From the NCBI GenBank assembly GCA_900551815.1, contig URXE01000005.1:1-52600 (forward strand): a stretch of 52,600 nt of DNA, in the 5' to 3' direction. Both the position numbers and the translations under genes were made by a program. Source of the DNA: an uncultured Collinsella sp. Its GTDB lineage: Bacteria; Actinomycetota; Coriobacteriia; Coriobacteriales; Coriobacteriaceae. The notes under the pieces are model-generated. The model worked only from the letters and a program-made list of their open reading frames with translations. It was not told where the DNA came from and made no database searches. Below, in pieces: positions 27,123 to 35,884 of the stretch. The number at the start of each line of letters is the position of its first letter. The first letter of the stretch is position 1.

Positions 27123-28927
27123 AGCTCAACAAAACCACTGTCAGCGACAACAGCGAAAACGGAGCGCACAACATGGTCAAGCTCACTATCGATAATTGCG
27201 AGGTCGTGGTGCCCGAGCACACCACGATCCTGGATGCGGCCAAGTCCGTCGGCATCCAGATTCCCACCCTGTGCTACCTGCGCGATCTAAACGAGATCGG
27301 CGGTTGCCGCGTGTGCGTGGTCGAGGTTGAGGGCTGCGACCAGCTGGTTGCCGCCTGCAACAACTATGTGCTCGACGGCATGGTGGTCCACACCAACAGC
27401 CCCAAGGCCCGCGAGGCGCGTCGCACCAACGTGCAGCTGCTGCTGTCCCAGCACGACTCGCGCTGTACGAGCTGCGTACGCAGTGGTAACTGCAACCTGC
27501 AGACCATCGCCAACGACCTGGGCATCTTCTATCTGCCGTACGCGCAGCACCTGGCGCGCGAGGGCTGGGACTTCGATTTCCCCATCATCCGCGATAACGA
27601 CAAGTGCATCAAATGCATGCGCTGCATCAAGGTGTGCGAGAGCGTGCAGGGCCTAGGGATTTGGGACCTGACCAACCGCGCCACGCATACCGCCGTGGGC
27701 ACCCGCGGGCGTGCGCCGATTGGCAAGACCGATTGCGTCGCGTGCGGTCAGTGCATCACGCATTGCCCGACGGGCGCCTTGCGCGAGCGTGACGATACCG
27801 AGACCGTGTTCGACGCGCTCGCTAATCCCGACAAGATCGTGCTGGTGCAGGTCGCGCCGGCCGTGCGTAGCGCCTGGGGCGAGGAGCTCGGCATTCCGCG
27901 CGAGGAGGCTACTGTCGAGCGCCTGGCTTGCGCGCTGCGCCGCGTGGGTTTTGAGTACGTGTTCGACACCGACTTTTCGGCCGATCTCACCATTATGGAG
28001 GAGGGCTCCGAGCTGCTCGAGCGTCTGGGTAAGGCCGCCAAGGGCGAGGGCGACAGCCGCGGCTGGCCCATGTTCACGAGCTGCTGCCCGGGTTGGGTAC
28101 GCTTTGTGAAGGCGCGCTACCCCGAGTTTGTCGACAGCCTGTCCACGTCAAAGTCGCCACAGCAGATGTTCGGCGCCATCGCCAAGACCTACTACGCCAA
28201 GGTGCTGGGCGTGGAGCCCGGGCGCCTGTTTGTGGTGTCCGTGATGCCGTGCACGGCCAAGAAGGCCGAGTGTGCGCTGCCGAGCATGGTGGGCGAGGGC
28301 GGCGTGCCCGACGTAGACGTTGCGCTGACGGTGCGCGAGATGGTGCGCATGATCCGCGCGAGTCACGTGAGCGTGGACACGCTGGTCGAGGAGCCGCTCG
28401 ATACGCCGCTGGGTTTCGGCACGGGCGCAGGTGTGATCTTCGGCGCCACGGGCGGTGTGATGGAGGCTGCCGTGCGCTCGGCATATTACCTGGTGACGGG
28501 CAAGAACCCGGATGCGGATTTCTTTACCGACGTGCGCGGACTCGACGGCTGGAAGGAGGCCGTGGCCGATATCGATGGCACCAAGGTGCGCGTCGCCGTG
28601 GCACACGGACTGGGCAACGCCGCCCGCCTGCTCGACGCGATTCGCGACGGCCGCGTGAGCTATGACTTCGTTGAGGTTATGGCATGCCCGGGCGGGTGCG
28701 TCGGTGGCGGCGGTCAGCCCATCCACGACGGCTGCGAGCTGGCGGCCGAGCGCGGCCAGGTGCTGTGGGGCCTCGATGCGAAGGCGGACATTCGCTTCTC
28801 GCACGAGAATCCCGATGTCCAGGCGTGCTACCGCGAGTTCTTGGGCGAGCCGCTTTCGCCGCTGGCTGAGGAGCTGCTGCATACCGACCATCACGCATGG
28901 ACGATGCCTAACGAGGGGACGTGCTAG
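27116..28927 (+). CDS. [FeFe] hydrogenase, NADH-linked (group A)
   Basis: The ATG at 27116 (603 residues) follows GGAGGGAGG; an ATG at 27173 is also in frame. In order: a plant-type 2Fe-2S domain (PTLCYLRDLNEIGGCRVCVV), the His-Cys cluster (HDSRCTSCVRSGNC), two 4Fe-4S motifs (CIKCMRCIKVC and CVACGQCITHC) and the H-cluster domain. The H-cluster signatures are complete: TSCCPGW (about residue 320), MPCTAKKAE and EVMACPGGCVGGGGQP. This is the M3 layout of group A hydrogenases that make or use H2. The gene overlaps its redox partner by 7 bases. The maturases HydE/F/G are not in this window. Confidence 0.96.
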   Translation: MVELNKTTVSDNSENGAHNMVKLTIDNCEVVVPEHTTILDAAKSVGIQIPTLCYLRDLNEIGGCRVCVVEVEGCDQLVAACNNYVLDGMVVHTNSPKAREARRTNVQLLLSQHDSRCTSCVRSGNCNLQTIANDLGIFYLPYAQHLAREGWDFDFPIIRDNDKCIKCMRCIKVCESVQGLGIWDLTNRATHTAVGTRGRAPIGKTDCVACGQCITHCPTGALRERDDTETVFDALANPDKIVLVQVAPAVRSAWGEELGIPREEATVERLACALRRVGFEYVFDTDFSADLTIMEEGSELLERLGKAAKGEGDSRGWPMFTSCCPGWVRFVKARYPEFVDSLSTSKSPQQMFGAIAKTYYAKVLGVEPGRLFVVSVMPCTAKKAECALPSMVGEGGVPDVDVALTVREMVRMIRASHVSVDTLVEEPLDTPLGFGTGAGVIFGATGGVMEAAVRSAYYLVTGKNPDADFFTDVRGLDGWKEAVADIDGTKVRVAVAHGLGNAARLLDAIRDGRVSYDFVEVMACPGGCVGGGGQPIHDGCELAAERGQVLWGLDAKADIRFSHENPDVQACYREFLGEPLSPLAEELLHTDHHAWTMPNEGTC

Positions 28928-28929
28928 CG

Positions 28930-29985
28930 ATGCGCGCGTTTGATTTTGAGATGTCGCGCCGGGGGTTTGCCTCGGCGCTTGCCGCGGGTGCGCTGTCGCT
29001 CGCACTCGCGGGCTGTGGCGGCGGGGCTGCCGGTGCCGGGTCCGCCGCGGGCTCGGCTGCCACGGACGGCGCCGGTGCTGCTGCAGAGCCGGTCGAGGTG
29101 CGCGTCGCCTCGCTCAAGGGGCCGACCTCGATTGGTCTGGTGCAGTTTATGGACCGGGCAGCCGATGGCGAGACGGACAATGAGTTCGACTTTGCGATCA
29201 ATACTGCCGCCGATGAGATTGTGCCCAAGGTCATTCAGGGCGATATCGACATTGCCCTGGTGCCCGCCAACGTGGCGAGCGTGCTCTACAACAAGACCGA
29301 GGGCGCGGTGCAGGTCATCGACATCAACACGCTGGGCGTGCTGAACGTGGTGACGGGCGACGCGAATGTGGCCTCGTTTGGCGATCTGGCGGGTCGCACC
29401 GTCTACATGACGGGCAAGGGCACCACGCCGGAGTACGTTATGAACTACCTGTTGGAGCGCGCGGGCCTGACCGGCCAGGTGACGCTCGAGTTTAAGAGCG
29501 AGCCCACTGAGGTGCTGTCGGCCCTGCTTGCCGATCCGTCTGCCGTGGGCGTGCTGCCGGAGCCGTTCAAGACCGCTGCTATCGCCAAGAGCGAAGGCAA
29601 GCTGTCGGCGCCGGTAAGTCTGACCGATGTGTGGGATGAGCTGGCGGGTGACACGGGCTCGCGCCTGCTGACGGGCGTGACCGTGGTGCGCCGCGCGTTT
29701 GCCGAGGAGCATCCCGAGGCCGTGGCGGAGTTCTTGAGCTGCCATGCGGCGAGCGTTAAGGCCGTCAATGCGGCGCCGGCAGACTGGGCGCAGGCCGTGG
29801 TCGATGCGGGTATCGTCGATAACGCCAAGATCGCCGAGAAGGCGATCCCCGGGTGCATGCTCGTGTGCCAGACGGGCAAGGATATGAAGGCGGCGCTTAG
29901 CGGGTATCTGCAGGTGCTGTCCGACGCGGACGCGAGCGCCGTGGGTGGTAAACTTCCGGCTGACGATTTCTACTACATGGAGTAG
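28930..29985 (+). CDS. ABC transporter solute-binding lipoprotein (NMT1/SsuA-like)
   Basis: The ATG at 28930 (351 residues) lies 2 bases after the hydrogenase stop. The N-terminus has a twin-arginine-like MSRRGFASALAAGA and a lipobox LAGC (Cys near residue 32), so it is probably a lipid-anchored exported protein. The mature part follows the two-lobed NitT/TauT type: VEVRVASLKGPTSIGLVQFM, GDIDIALVPANVASVLYNK, LGVLNVVTG and LAGRTVYMTGKGTTPEYVMNYLL. The ligand is not predictable. Its place inside a hydrogenase operon is unusual. The next gene supplies both the permease and the ATPase. Confidence 0.88.
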   Translation: MRAFDFEMSRRGFASALAAGALSLALAGCGGGAAGAGSAAGSAATDGAGAAAEPVEVRVASLKGPTSIGLVQFMDRAADGETDNEFDFAINTAADEIVPKVIQGDIDIALVPANVASVLYNKTEGAVQVIDINTLGVLNVVTGDANVASFGDLAGRTVYMTGKGTTPEYVMNYLLERAGLTGQVTLEFKSEPTEVLSALLADPSAVGVLPEPFKTAAIAKSEGKLSAPVSLTDVWDELAGDTGSRLLTGVTVVRRAFAEEHPEAVAEFLSCHAASVKAVNAAPADWAQAVVDAGIVDNAKIAEKAIPGCMLVCQTGKDMKAALSGYLQVLSDADASAVGGKLPADDFYYME

Positions 29986-29988
29986 CCC

Positions 29989-31365
29989 GTGCGTGCGTTT
30001 GCTCGACACATGACAGAGCGTATGAAGGCGGTGGCGGCAGCAGGTGCCGTCGCCGCCTTTTGGCTTGCCGCGTGGATGCTGGTGGCGGCGCTGGTGGCGC
30101 AACCGCTGATCTTGCCGGGGCCGGGCGCTGTTGCCTTGGCGCTGCTGCGCCTGGTGTGCGATGGCGGTGCCTGGGCGATTTTGGCGGGCTCGGGCGCGCG
30201 AATATTGGGCGGACTGGCGCTTGCCGCGGTGTGTGGTGGCGTGCTTGCCGGGATTTCGTCACGTTCGCGGGCGTTTGCGCACCTGGTGGCTCCGGCGCTG
30301 TCGTTTGTAAAGGCGACGCCGGTCGCCTGCGTGGTGGTCCTGTTGCTTATCTGGCTGGGATCGGCGCGTGTGAGCATCGCCGCCGTCTTTTTGATGGCGC
30401 TGCCGGGCGTGTATTTTTCGCTGGCCGAGGGGCTGGCTCAGGTGAATAAACCGCTGGAGCAGATGTTCCGTCTGCATGGCGTGTGCGGCTGGCGGCTGTT
30501 TTGTGTCCACACCTGGCGCGAGGTGCTGCCGTTTGCGCTTTCGTGCGCCCGTGCCGTGATCGGCATGAGCTGGAAAGCCGGCGTGGCAGCCGAGCTGATC
30601 GGCATGGCGGTGGGCACCGTGGGTGAGCGCATCTATCAGGCAAAGCTTTTGATTGAGACGGCTGACCTGCTGGCGTGGACCGTGCTGGTCGTTGCCGCCT
30701 CGTGGGCATGTGAGCGCGTGCTGGTGTGGCTGCTGCGGGTTTCGGGACCCGTGGCGTGGCACGCGGCCGTGCGGGCGCATGGGCATGGACTGCGCGGGCG
30801 TGTGGGGGCTGCGAGCGATGGCGCTGCAGCGGAGCTTGCGCTTGCCGTGAGCGATCGCGCGCCCTGGGCGCCGGCGCTGGACGGTCTGGTGCTCAATGTG
30901 CCCGCGGGTGGGCGTATCTGTGTGATGGGTGCTTCGGGCATGGGCAAGACGACGCTGCTTGCCCTGGCGGCGGGGGAGTGCGCGCCGTGCTCGATGGTGT
31001 TTCAGGATGCACGCTTGGTCGAGTCCGCCTCGGCGCTGGATAACGTGCTGGTGTGCGCCGATGCGCGTGTGGATGCTTCGAGCGCCGCGGCATTGCTGCG
31101 CCTGCTGGTGCCGGGAATCGATGTGCATGCGCGCGTGGTCGAGCTTTCGGGCGGGCAGCGCCGCCGTGTCGAGATTGCCCGCGCCCTGCTGTGCCCGGGC
31201 GGCGCGGTGATTCTTGACGAGCCCTTTACCGGTTTAGATACCGCTGCGCGCGACGCATGCGCCGAGGTCGTGCTCGACCTGCTCGACGGCCGCATGCTCC
31301 TGCTTGCCACACACGACGCCTCCGACGTTCAAGTCCTCGATATCTCGGACATCATCACGCTCTAA
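29989..31365 (+). CDS. Fused ABC permease and ATPase
   Basis: This 458-residue protein starts at GTG 29989, 3 bases after the binding-protein gene. Residues 1-255 form an SsuC/TauC-like permease with about six membrane segments and the coupling-loop region EQMFRLHGVCGW. Residues about 290-458 are a compact ATPase with Walker A GASGMGKTT (about residue 313), signature LSGGQRRRVEIARALL, Walker B AVILDEPF, the D-loop GLD and the switch ATHD. Permease and ATPase are normally separate in this family, and this ATPase is only about 165 residues against about 240. All ATP-binding motifs are nevertheless kept, so it is probably functional. No frameshift signs are seen at the junction. Confidence 0.88.
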   Translation: MRAFARHMTERMKAVAAAGAVAAFWLAAWMLVAALVAQPLILPGPGAVALALLRLVCDGGAWAILAGSGARILGGLALAAVCGGVLAGISSRSRAFAHLVAPALSFVKATPVACVVVLLLIWLGSARVSIAAVFLMALPGVYFSLAEGLAQVNKPLEQMFRLHGVCGWRLFCVHTWREVLPFALSCARAVIGMSWKAGVAAELIGMAVGTVGERIYQAKLLIETADLLAWTVLVVAASWACERVLVWLLRVSGPVAWHAAVRAHGHGLRGRVGAASDGAAAELALAVSDRAPWAPALDGLVLNVPAGGRICVMGASGMGKTTLLALAAGECAPCSMVFQDARLVESASALDNVLVCADARVDASSAAALLRLLVPGIDVHARVVELSGGQRRRVEIARALLCPGGAVILDEPFTGLDTAARDACAEVVLDLLDGRMLLLATHDASDVQVLDISDIITL

Positions 31366-31390
31366 ATACTAACTCAGCAACAAAATGATT

Positions 31391-31407
31391 CGTTTTCCTC
31401 CGTCCCC
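31391..31407. repeat. CGTTTTCCTCCGTCCCC element, solitary copy
   Basis: The 17 bases are identical to the right arm of the palindrome at 44108-44173, and flanking bases also agree (TGAT before it, A-GGG-TC after). Here only one arm is present, between the ABC gene and the antitoxin gene. Confidence 0.7.
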
Positions 31408-31438
31408 ATGGGGTCGGGTGTGGTATTCTATCTGCGGG

Positions 31439-31468
31439 GTAATACTTAGGAATACCAAGTAATACCAA
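31439..31468 (+). promoter_or_regulatory. Three 10-base iterons before the antitoxin gene
   Basis: GTAATACTTA, GGAATACCAA and GTAATACCAA follow each other without gaps, one helical turn apart. An inverted GGTATTC lies at 31422. Ribbon-helix-helix antitoxins bind such short repeats, so this is a candidate autoregulatory operator. Confidence 0.45.
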
Positions 31469-31580
31469 CGCCGCAGAAACAAACTCCGGATGCGGGCCAA
31501 TCGGGTTGCCTTCACAGCCCGTCGCCCAGCCGCGTGGCCCGCATCTATCCGCACCACCGTCGTTTCAAAAAGGAAGCGCC

Positions 31581-31802
31581 ATGGCAGAACACATGACCCC
31601 CGTAGTCGCGAAGGTCTTGCCCGAGGAGAAGGCAGCCTTCGCGGCGGCAACTCAGCTCGTGGGCACCACGCCGTCCAACGCCATCCGCATGTTTATCGCC
31701 GCGTTCAATCGCTGCGGCACCTTCCCGTTCGACATCTCGCCCAACGGGGCCTTTGGTAAAGAGTGTCCCCAACAGCTAGTCGTTGAAGAACGTCCCCAAT
31801 GA
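31581..31802 (+). CDS. RelB/DinJ-like antitoxin without a toxin gene
   Basis: The ATG at 31581 (73 residues) follows AAAAGGAAG. The N-terminal half reads as a ribbon-helix-helix protein (MTPVVAKVLPEEKAAFAAA, then GTTPSNAIRMFIAAF), and FPFDISPN resembles the usual DinJ end. The last 12-14 codons (ECPQQLVVEERPQ) come from repeat DNA: the stop lies inside a palindrome. DinJ proteins are normally followed by a YafQ/RelE toxin; here a CPBP protease follows. It is probably a remnant or an orphan regulator. Confidence 0.65.
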   Translation: MAEHMTPVVAKVLPEEKAAFAAATQLVGTTPSNAIRMFIAAFNRCGTFPFDISPNGAFGKECPQQLVVEERPQ

Positions 31803-31823
31803 CTAGTCGTTGGGGACGTTCTT
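31786..31823. repeat. 38-base palindrome at the end of the antitoxin gene
   Basis: AAGAACGTCCCCAA and TTGGGGACGTTCTT are perfect 14-base arms around TGACTAGTCG. Only one central base pair breaks the symmetry. A partial copy (GTGTCCCCAA-AGCTAGTCGTT) precedes it at about 31763-31784. Confidence 0.9.
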
Positions 31824-31852
31824 AAATGACTACCTGTCGGGAGGAGGTTGGC

Positions 31853-32764
31853 ATGCTCAATGCGATGATTTGGGCGCTTGCCTGTTTTGGCGTCGTCGCT
31901 GCCGATATTGCCCTGAGTGTCGTTTTGTTCTCCGCCCTTGGCGTCGCATCGGTGTTCATGGGTTTTTCGATCGATGGCCTCGACATTCAATTGCTTCAGG
32001 CCGTCGCGCAGACGGCATCGTTTTTGATGGCGCTACTGTGGTGGCGTTATCTGTGGCCGCGTTCGTTTATGGCACGCCGGCAAAGCGAGCATCCGCTCGG
32101 CGGGGGAGCGCGTGGGGCGTGGAAACGCATCGCCTGCGTTATCGTGATTGGCTTGGCCCTGCAGGTGGTCGTTGGCTACGTGACCGACGCCGTGCTGTCG
32201 CTGTTGCCCGATGCCGCGGCCGACTACAGCGAGCTTGTCGAGGAAACAGGCATGGGCGACACCAGCTATCTCGCCGTCCTGACTACGGTGCTCGGCGCCC
32301 CATTTTGTGAGGAGCTGCTGGTGCGCGGCATTATTTTTGAGTTTTCGCTCCGAGCGTTTAATCCGCAGTGCCGCCCACTTTGGAAGCGCCGGCGTCGTGC
32401 GAGCGCGCAGGACGGCGCCATGGTGCCCTGGGCGGCCCCAAGCGCGTGGGGTATCGCCGCGGCGATTGTGCTGCAGGCGGCAATCTTCGGTTTTATGCAC
32501 ATGAATTGGGTGCAGGGTTGCTACGCGGGTGCCGCCGGCCTCATCTTTGGTTGGGTGCTCGTGACGACTGGAAAGCTCCGCTACACAATCCTGCTGCACT
32601 TTGCCTTTAATGCCGGGTCGTATCTCATGGGCCTGCTGTGGTTTGTGAACACGCCGCTCGACGTGGTGGTCACGGTTGCCATCGCCGGCTTTGTGCTGGT
32701 AGAGGCAATGCGCTCGCTGCACCACGCGTGTGGGATGGACGCAGCGAGCGCATTGCTGCCCTAG
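31853..32764 (+). CDS. CPBP-family intramembrane metalloprotease
   Basis: The ATG at 31853 (303 residues) has GGGAGGAGG upstream. The protein has about eight membrane segments and the three Abi/CaaX protease motifs: FCEELLVRG (the EExxxR type), FGFMHMNW and HFAFNAGS. Bacterial members serve in prenyl-protein-like processing, bacteriocin self-immunity or regulation; which applies here cannot be told. A basic loop (RPLWKRRRRASAQ) separates motifs 1 and 2. The stop codon overlaps that of the convergent radical SAM gene by 4 bases. Confidence 0.9.
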   Translation: MLNAMIWALACFGVVAADIALSVVLFSALGVASVFMGFSIDGLDIQLLQAVAQTASFLMALLWWRYLWPRSFMARRQSEHPLGGGARGAWKRIACVIVIGLALQVVVGYVTDAVLSLLPDAAADYSELVEETGMGDTSYLAVLTTVLGAPFCEELLVRGIIFEFSLRAFNPQCRPLWKRRRRASAQDGAMVPWAAPSAWGIAAAIVLQAAIFGFMHMNWVQGCYAGAAGLIFGWVLVTTGKLRYTILLHFAFNAGSYLMGLLWFVNTPLDVVVTVAIAGFVLVEAMRSLHHACGMDAASALLP

Positions 32765-34896
32765 TTGCGACGCCCGCCTCCGTTGGCGCCCTGACGCCCC
32801 TGAGCTGCACGGTTGCGGCCTGCGGTGTTCTGCGCACGCGACATGCCGCCGTGGCCCTTGCTGCCCTTGGGCCCCTTGCCAGCGCCGCCGCCATGCGGTT
32901 TGCTGCCCTTCTTGCCGGTGCCATGCCCACCGCCAGCAGACGTCTCGCCCGGGCGTGGCGGTACGGGACGAATCAGACAATGCTTGGTGTAGCCGATCAG
33001 ATCGCGGCGGCCGGCTTTTTCCAGCGCCTCGCGCACAAGCTTGTAGTTCTCGGGCTTGCGATACTGGATGAGCGCACGCTGCATGGCCTTCTCGTGCGGG
33101 TCGCGCGCCACATAGATCGGCTCCATGGTGCGCGGGTCCACGCCGGTGTAGTACATGCAGGTCGACATGGTGGACGGCGTGGGGTAGAAGTCCTGCACCT
33201 GCTCGGGCATGTAGCCCATGTCGCGCACGGCTTCGGCAAGGTCCACGGCTTCCTTCATCGTTGAACCGGGGTGACTCGAAATCAGGTACGGCACCACATA
33301 CTGCTTGAGTCCGTATTCGCGGTTCAGGCGTTCAAATTTACGGCAGAACGCATCGTAGACGGCGCGGCTCGGCTTGCCCATCACGGACAGCACCGCATCG
33401 CTCACGTGCTCGGGCGCTACGCGCAGCTGGCCCGAGACATGGTGCTCCAGCAGCTCGCGCAAAAACTCGTCCGAGGCGTCGGCCATGGTGTAGTCAAAGC
33501 GGATGCCGCTGCGGACGAAGACCTTCTTGACGCCCGGCAGCTGGCGCAGATCGCGCAGCAGCTGCGTGTAGCCGCTCTCGTCGACCACCATGTTCTTGCA
33601 CACGCTCGGCCACAGGCAGCGCTTGTTCTTGCACACGCCGTGCTTGAGCTGTTTGTCGCAGGCAGGGCGGCTAAAGTTTGCCGTCGGTCCGCCCACGTCG
33701 TTGATGTAGCCCTTAAACTCGGGGTCGCGCGTGAGCAGCTCGGCCTCGCGCATAATCGAGTCGTGACTGCGCATCTGCAGCACGCGGCCCTGGTGGAAGG
33801 TGAGGGCGCAAAACGAGCACTCGCCAAAACAGCCGCGGTTGGAGCTAATGGAAAACTTGATCTCGGCAAAGGCCGGCACGCCGCCCGCCGCGTCGTAGTC
33901 GGGATGCCAATCGCGTGCGTAGGGGAGCTCGGCCACCTCGTCCATCTCGTCGGTGGTGAGCGTCGCCGATGGCGGGTTCTGCACCACATAGACGCTGTTG
34001 GGGTAGGGCTCTACCAGGCGATGCCCGGTGATGGGGTCCATGTTTTGCTGCTGCACGTTAAAGCTGCGCGCGTAGTTGAGCTTGTCGGCGGTAAGGTCGT
34101 CCCAGCTGGGCAGCAGGTCGTAGTCGTAGACCTCGTCGAGCGAACCCGTGCGGTAGACGGTGCCGTTGATATAGGTGATCTGATTGACGGGCAGTCCCGC
34201 GTCGAGCGCGTCGGCGATCTCGACAATCGCGTGCTCGCCCATGCCGTAGATGAGGATGTCGGCGCCCGAGTCGAGCAGTACCGAACGCTTGAGCTTGTCC
34301 TGCCAGTAGTCGTAGTGGGCCAGACGGCGCAGGCTCGCCTCGATGCCGCCGATGATGATGGGGGCATCCTTGAACGTCTGGCGGATAAGGTTGCCGTAGA
34401 CCGTGACGGCTCGGTTGGGACGGCGCCCCTCCTCGCCACCGGGGGTATAGGCGTCGGTGTGGCGGCGGTGCTTGGTCACCGAATAGTGGTTGACCATGGA
34501 GTCCATGTTGCCGGCGCTGACCAAAAAGCCCAGGCGCGGCTCGCCGAGCACGGTGATGCTGGCGGGGTCGGTCCAGTCGGGCTGGCAGATGATGCCCACC
34601 TTGTAGCCGTGCGCGTCGAGGACGCGGCTGATGATGGCCATACCAAAGCTAGGGTGGTCCACGTAGGCGTCGCCGCAGATGTAGACAAAGTCGCACTGGT
34701 CCCAGCCGCGCGCATCCATGTCGGCGCGGCTGACGGGGAGGAACTTATCGCGGCCCGGACGCCAGGGGCGCGTGGGCGCTGCTGGGGTGTGCGTGGTGTG
34801 CCCACCCTGCGCCTTACCGCCGCGCTTTTGCTGCTGGCCCTGTTTGCCCTGCTGACTGCGCTGGTTGTTCTGAGCGTGCTGAGGCTTTTTTGCCAC
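32761..34896 (-). CDS. YgiQ-type radical SAM protein
   Basis: The GTG at 34896 (711 residues) follows GGGAGG; a longer frame upstream has no such site. A Gln/Lys/Arg-rich N-terminus precedes the YgiQ N-terminal domain (FLPVSRADMDARGWDQCDFVYICGDAYVDHPSFG). The radical SAM centre has the cluster motif RGCFGECSFCALTFHQGR (CxxxCxxC, near residue 350). Later segments HVSGQLRVAPEHVS, SSHPGSTMKEA and DFYPTPSTMSTCMYYTG match the family. The C-terminus is a Lys/Gly/Arg-rich tail. The reaction of YgiQ proteins is unknown. The length is near the family norm. Confidence 0.93.
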   Translation of the reverse strand: MAKKPQHAQNNQRSQQGKQGQQQKRGGKAQGGHTTHTPAAPTRPWRPGRDKFLPVSRADMDARGWDQCDFVYICGDAYVDHPSFGMAIISRVLDAHGYKVGIICQPDWTDPASITVLGEPRLGFLVSAGNMDSMVNHYSVTKHRRHTDAYTPGGEEGRRPNRAVTVYGNLIRQTFKDAPIIIGGIEASLRRLAHYDYWQDKLKRSVLLDSGADILIYGMGEHAIVEIADALDAGLPVNQITYINGTVYRTGSLDEVYDYDLLPSWDDLTADKLNYARSFNVQQQNMDPITGHRLVEPYPNSVYVVQNPPSATLTTDEMDEVAELPYARDWHPDYDAAGGVPAFAEIKFSISSNRGCFGECSFCALTFHQGRVLQMRSHDSIMREAELLTRDPEFKGYINDVGGPTANFSRPACDKQLKHGVCKNKRCLWPSVCKNMVVDESGYTQLLRDLRQLPGVKKVFVRSGIRFDYTMADASDEFLRELLEHHVSGQLRVAPEHVSDAVLSVMGKPSRAVYDAFCRKFERLNREYGLKQYVVPYLISSHPGSTMKEAVDLAEAVRDMGYMPEQVQDFYPTPSTMSTCMYYTGVDPRTMEPIYVARDPHEKAMQRALIQYRKPENYKLVREALEKAGRRDLIGYTKHCLIRPVPPRPGETSAGGGHGTGKKGSKPHGGGAGKGPKGSKGHGGMSRAQNTAGRNRAAQGRQGANGGGRRN

Positions 34897-34933
34897 GATC
34901 CCTCCCGGTGTTTGTATGCTGCACGTAATTGTA

Positions 34934-34968
34934 ACCAGTCTTTTTGGGACGGGGCTAAAAAGACTGGT
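34934..34968. repeat. Hairpin with GGGACGGGG loop
   Basis: The perfect 12-base arms ACCAGTCTTTTT and AAAAAGACTGGT enclose GGGACGGGGCT. The loop matches that of the hairpin at 42927-42957, whose stem is unrelated. It lies 38 bases upstream of the YgiQ start, in the 268-base gap between divergent genes. Nothing else is recognised in that gap. Confidence 0.75.
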
Positions 34969-35164
34969 GGAGTACACGAGCCGGCGGATCGGCGTGTCGA
35001 TGCGGGTGCCGGCGCCGCGCCCGCTGTTTGTTTCCAGACTGTGTATCTGCGCGTTGGAGAACCCGTCTCGCGCGCACGTCATGTTGTCAATGGGTTACAG
35101 TATGAACGGCGGCTATGTTTCCGCCAACGCACGAGAGAGTCGTCAACAAGGAGGATGCACGACG

Positions 35165-35881
35165 ATGCAGCGTGCCAAACAGATATCGGAGTCTATTGAG
35201 CTGGGCATCATCTTGGCGCTCGCCGGTGGCTTTATGGACGTGTATTCGTACATTGGGCGCGACCATGTTTTCGCCAACGCGCAAACAGGCAACATCCTGC
35301 TCGTGGGAGTGAGCATCTCGGAGGGCAACTGGGCACTTGCGGGGCGCTACTTCTTCCCTGTGGTGTCGTTTGCCGTGGGTATTATGCTTGCCGATCTGGT
35401 ACACGAGCGGTTTGGCAGCGTGATCCACTGGCGTCAGGTGACGGTGTTCTTTGAAGCCGTCATCTTGCTGGGCGTGAGCTTTATCCCGGGCGGCAATTTC
35501 AACCTGCTCGCCAACTGCCTCACCTCGTTTGCCTGCGGCATGCAGGTCGAGAGCTTCCGCAAGATCCACGGTCACGGCATCGCTACGACCATGTGCATCG
35601 GCAACTTGCGCAACGCGCTGCAAAACGTGGACGATTACATCATCACCCACAGGCGCGGCTTTTTGGAAAACGGCCTGCTGTACTTTGGCGTGATCTTTAC
35701 CTTTGTGTTTGGCGCCGTGTTGGGCAACTGGTGTATTGAGCGCATGGGCCTGCACGCCATCGTCGTGGCGAGCTTGCTGCTGTTTGTCGCGTTTGCCATC
35801 ATGTTCATCGACCGCGAGCGCGACTTGCGCTTACGCTGGAAGGTTGCGGCCGAGGCTTGGAAAGAGGGCTGCCGAAAGTAA
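35165..35881 (+). CDS. YoaK/DUF1275-family membrane protein
   Basis: The ATG at 35165 (238 residues) follows AAGGAGGA. Six membrane segments and the family's start are recognisable: LALAGGFMDVYSYIGRDHVFANAQTGNILLVG, then LLANCLTSFACGMQVESFRKI and TTMCIGNLRNA. Members are widespread inner-membrane proteins without an assigned function. The gene is alone and is followed by its own terminator. Confidence 0.88.
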   Translation: MQRAKQISESIELGIILALAGGFMDVYSYIGRDHVFANAQTGNILLVGVSISEGNWALAGRYFFPVVSFAVGIMLADLVHERFGSVIHWRQVTVFFEAVILLGVSFIPGGNFNLLANCLTSFACGMQVESFRKIHGHGIATTMCIGNLRNALQNVDDYIITHRRGFLENGLLYFGVIFTFVFGAVLGNWCIERMGLHAIVVASLLLFVAFAIMFIDRERDLRLRWKVAAEAWKEGCRK

Positions 35882-35884
35882 CCG

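Noticed and set aside
33271..35199. Long plus-strand frame opposite the YgiQ-type gene
   Set aside because: The minus strand has full radical SAM motifs and a good start; the plus frame is His/Val/Ala-rich without motifs.
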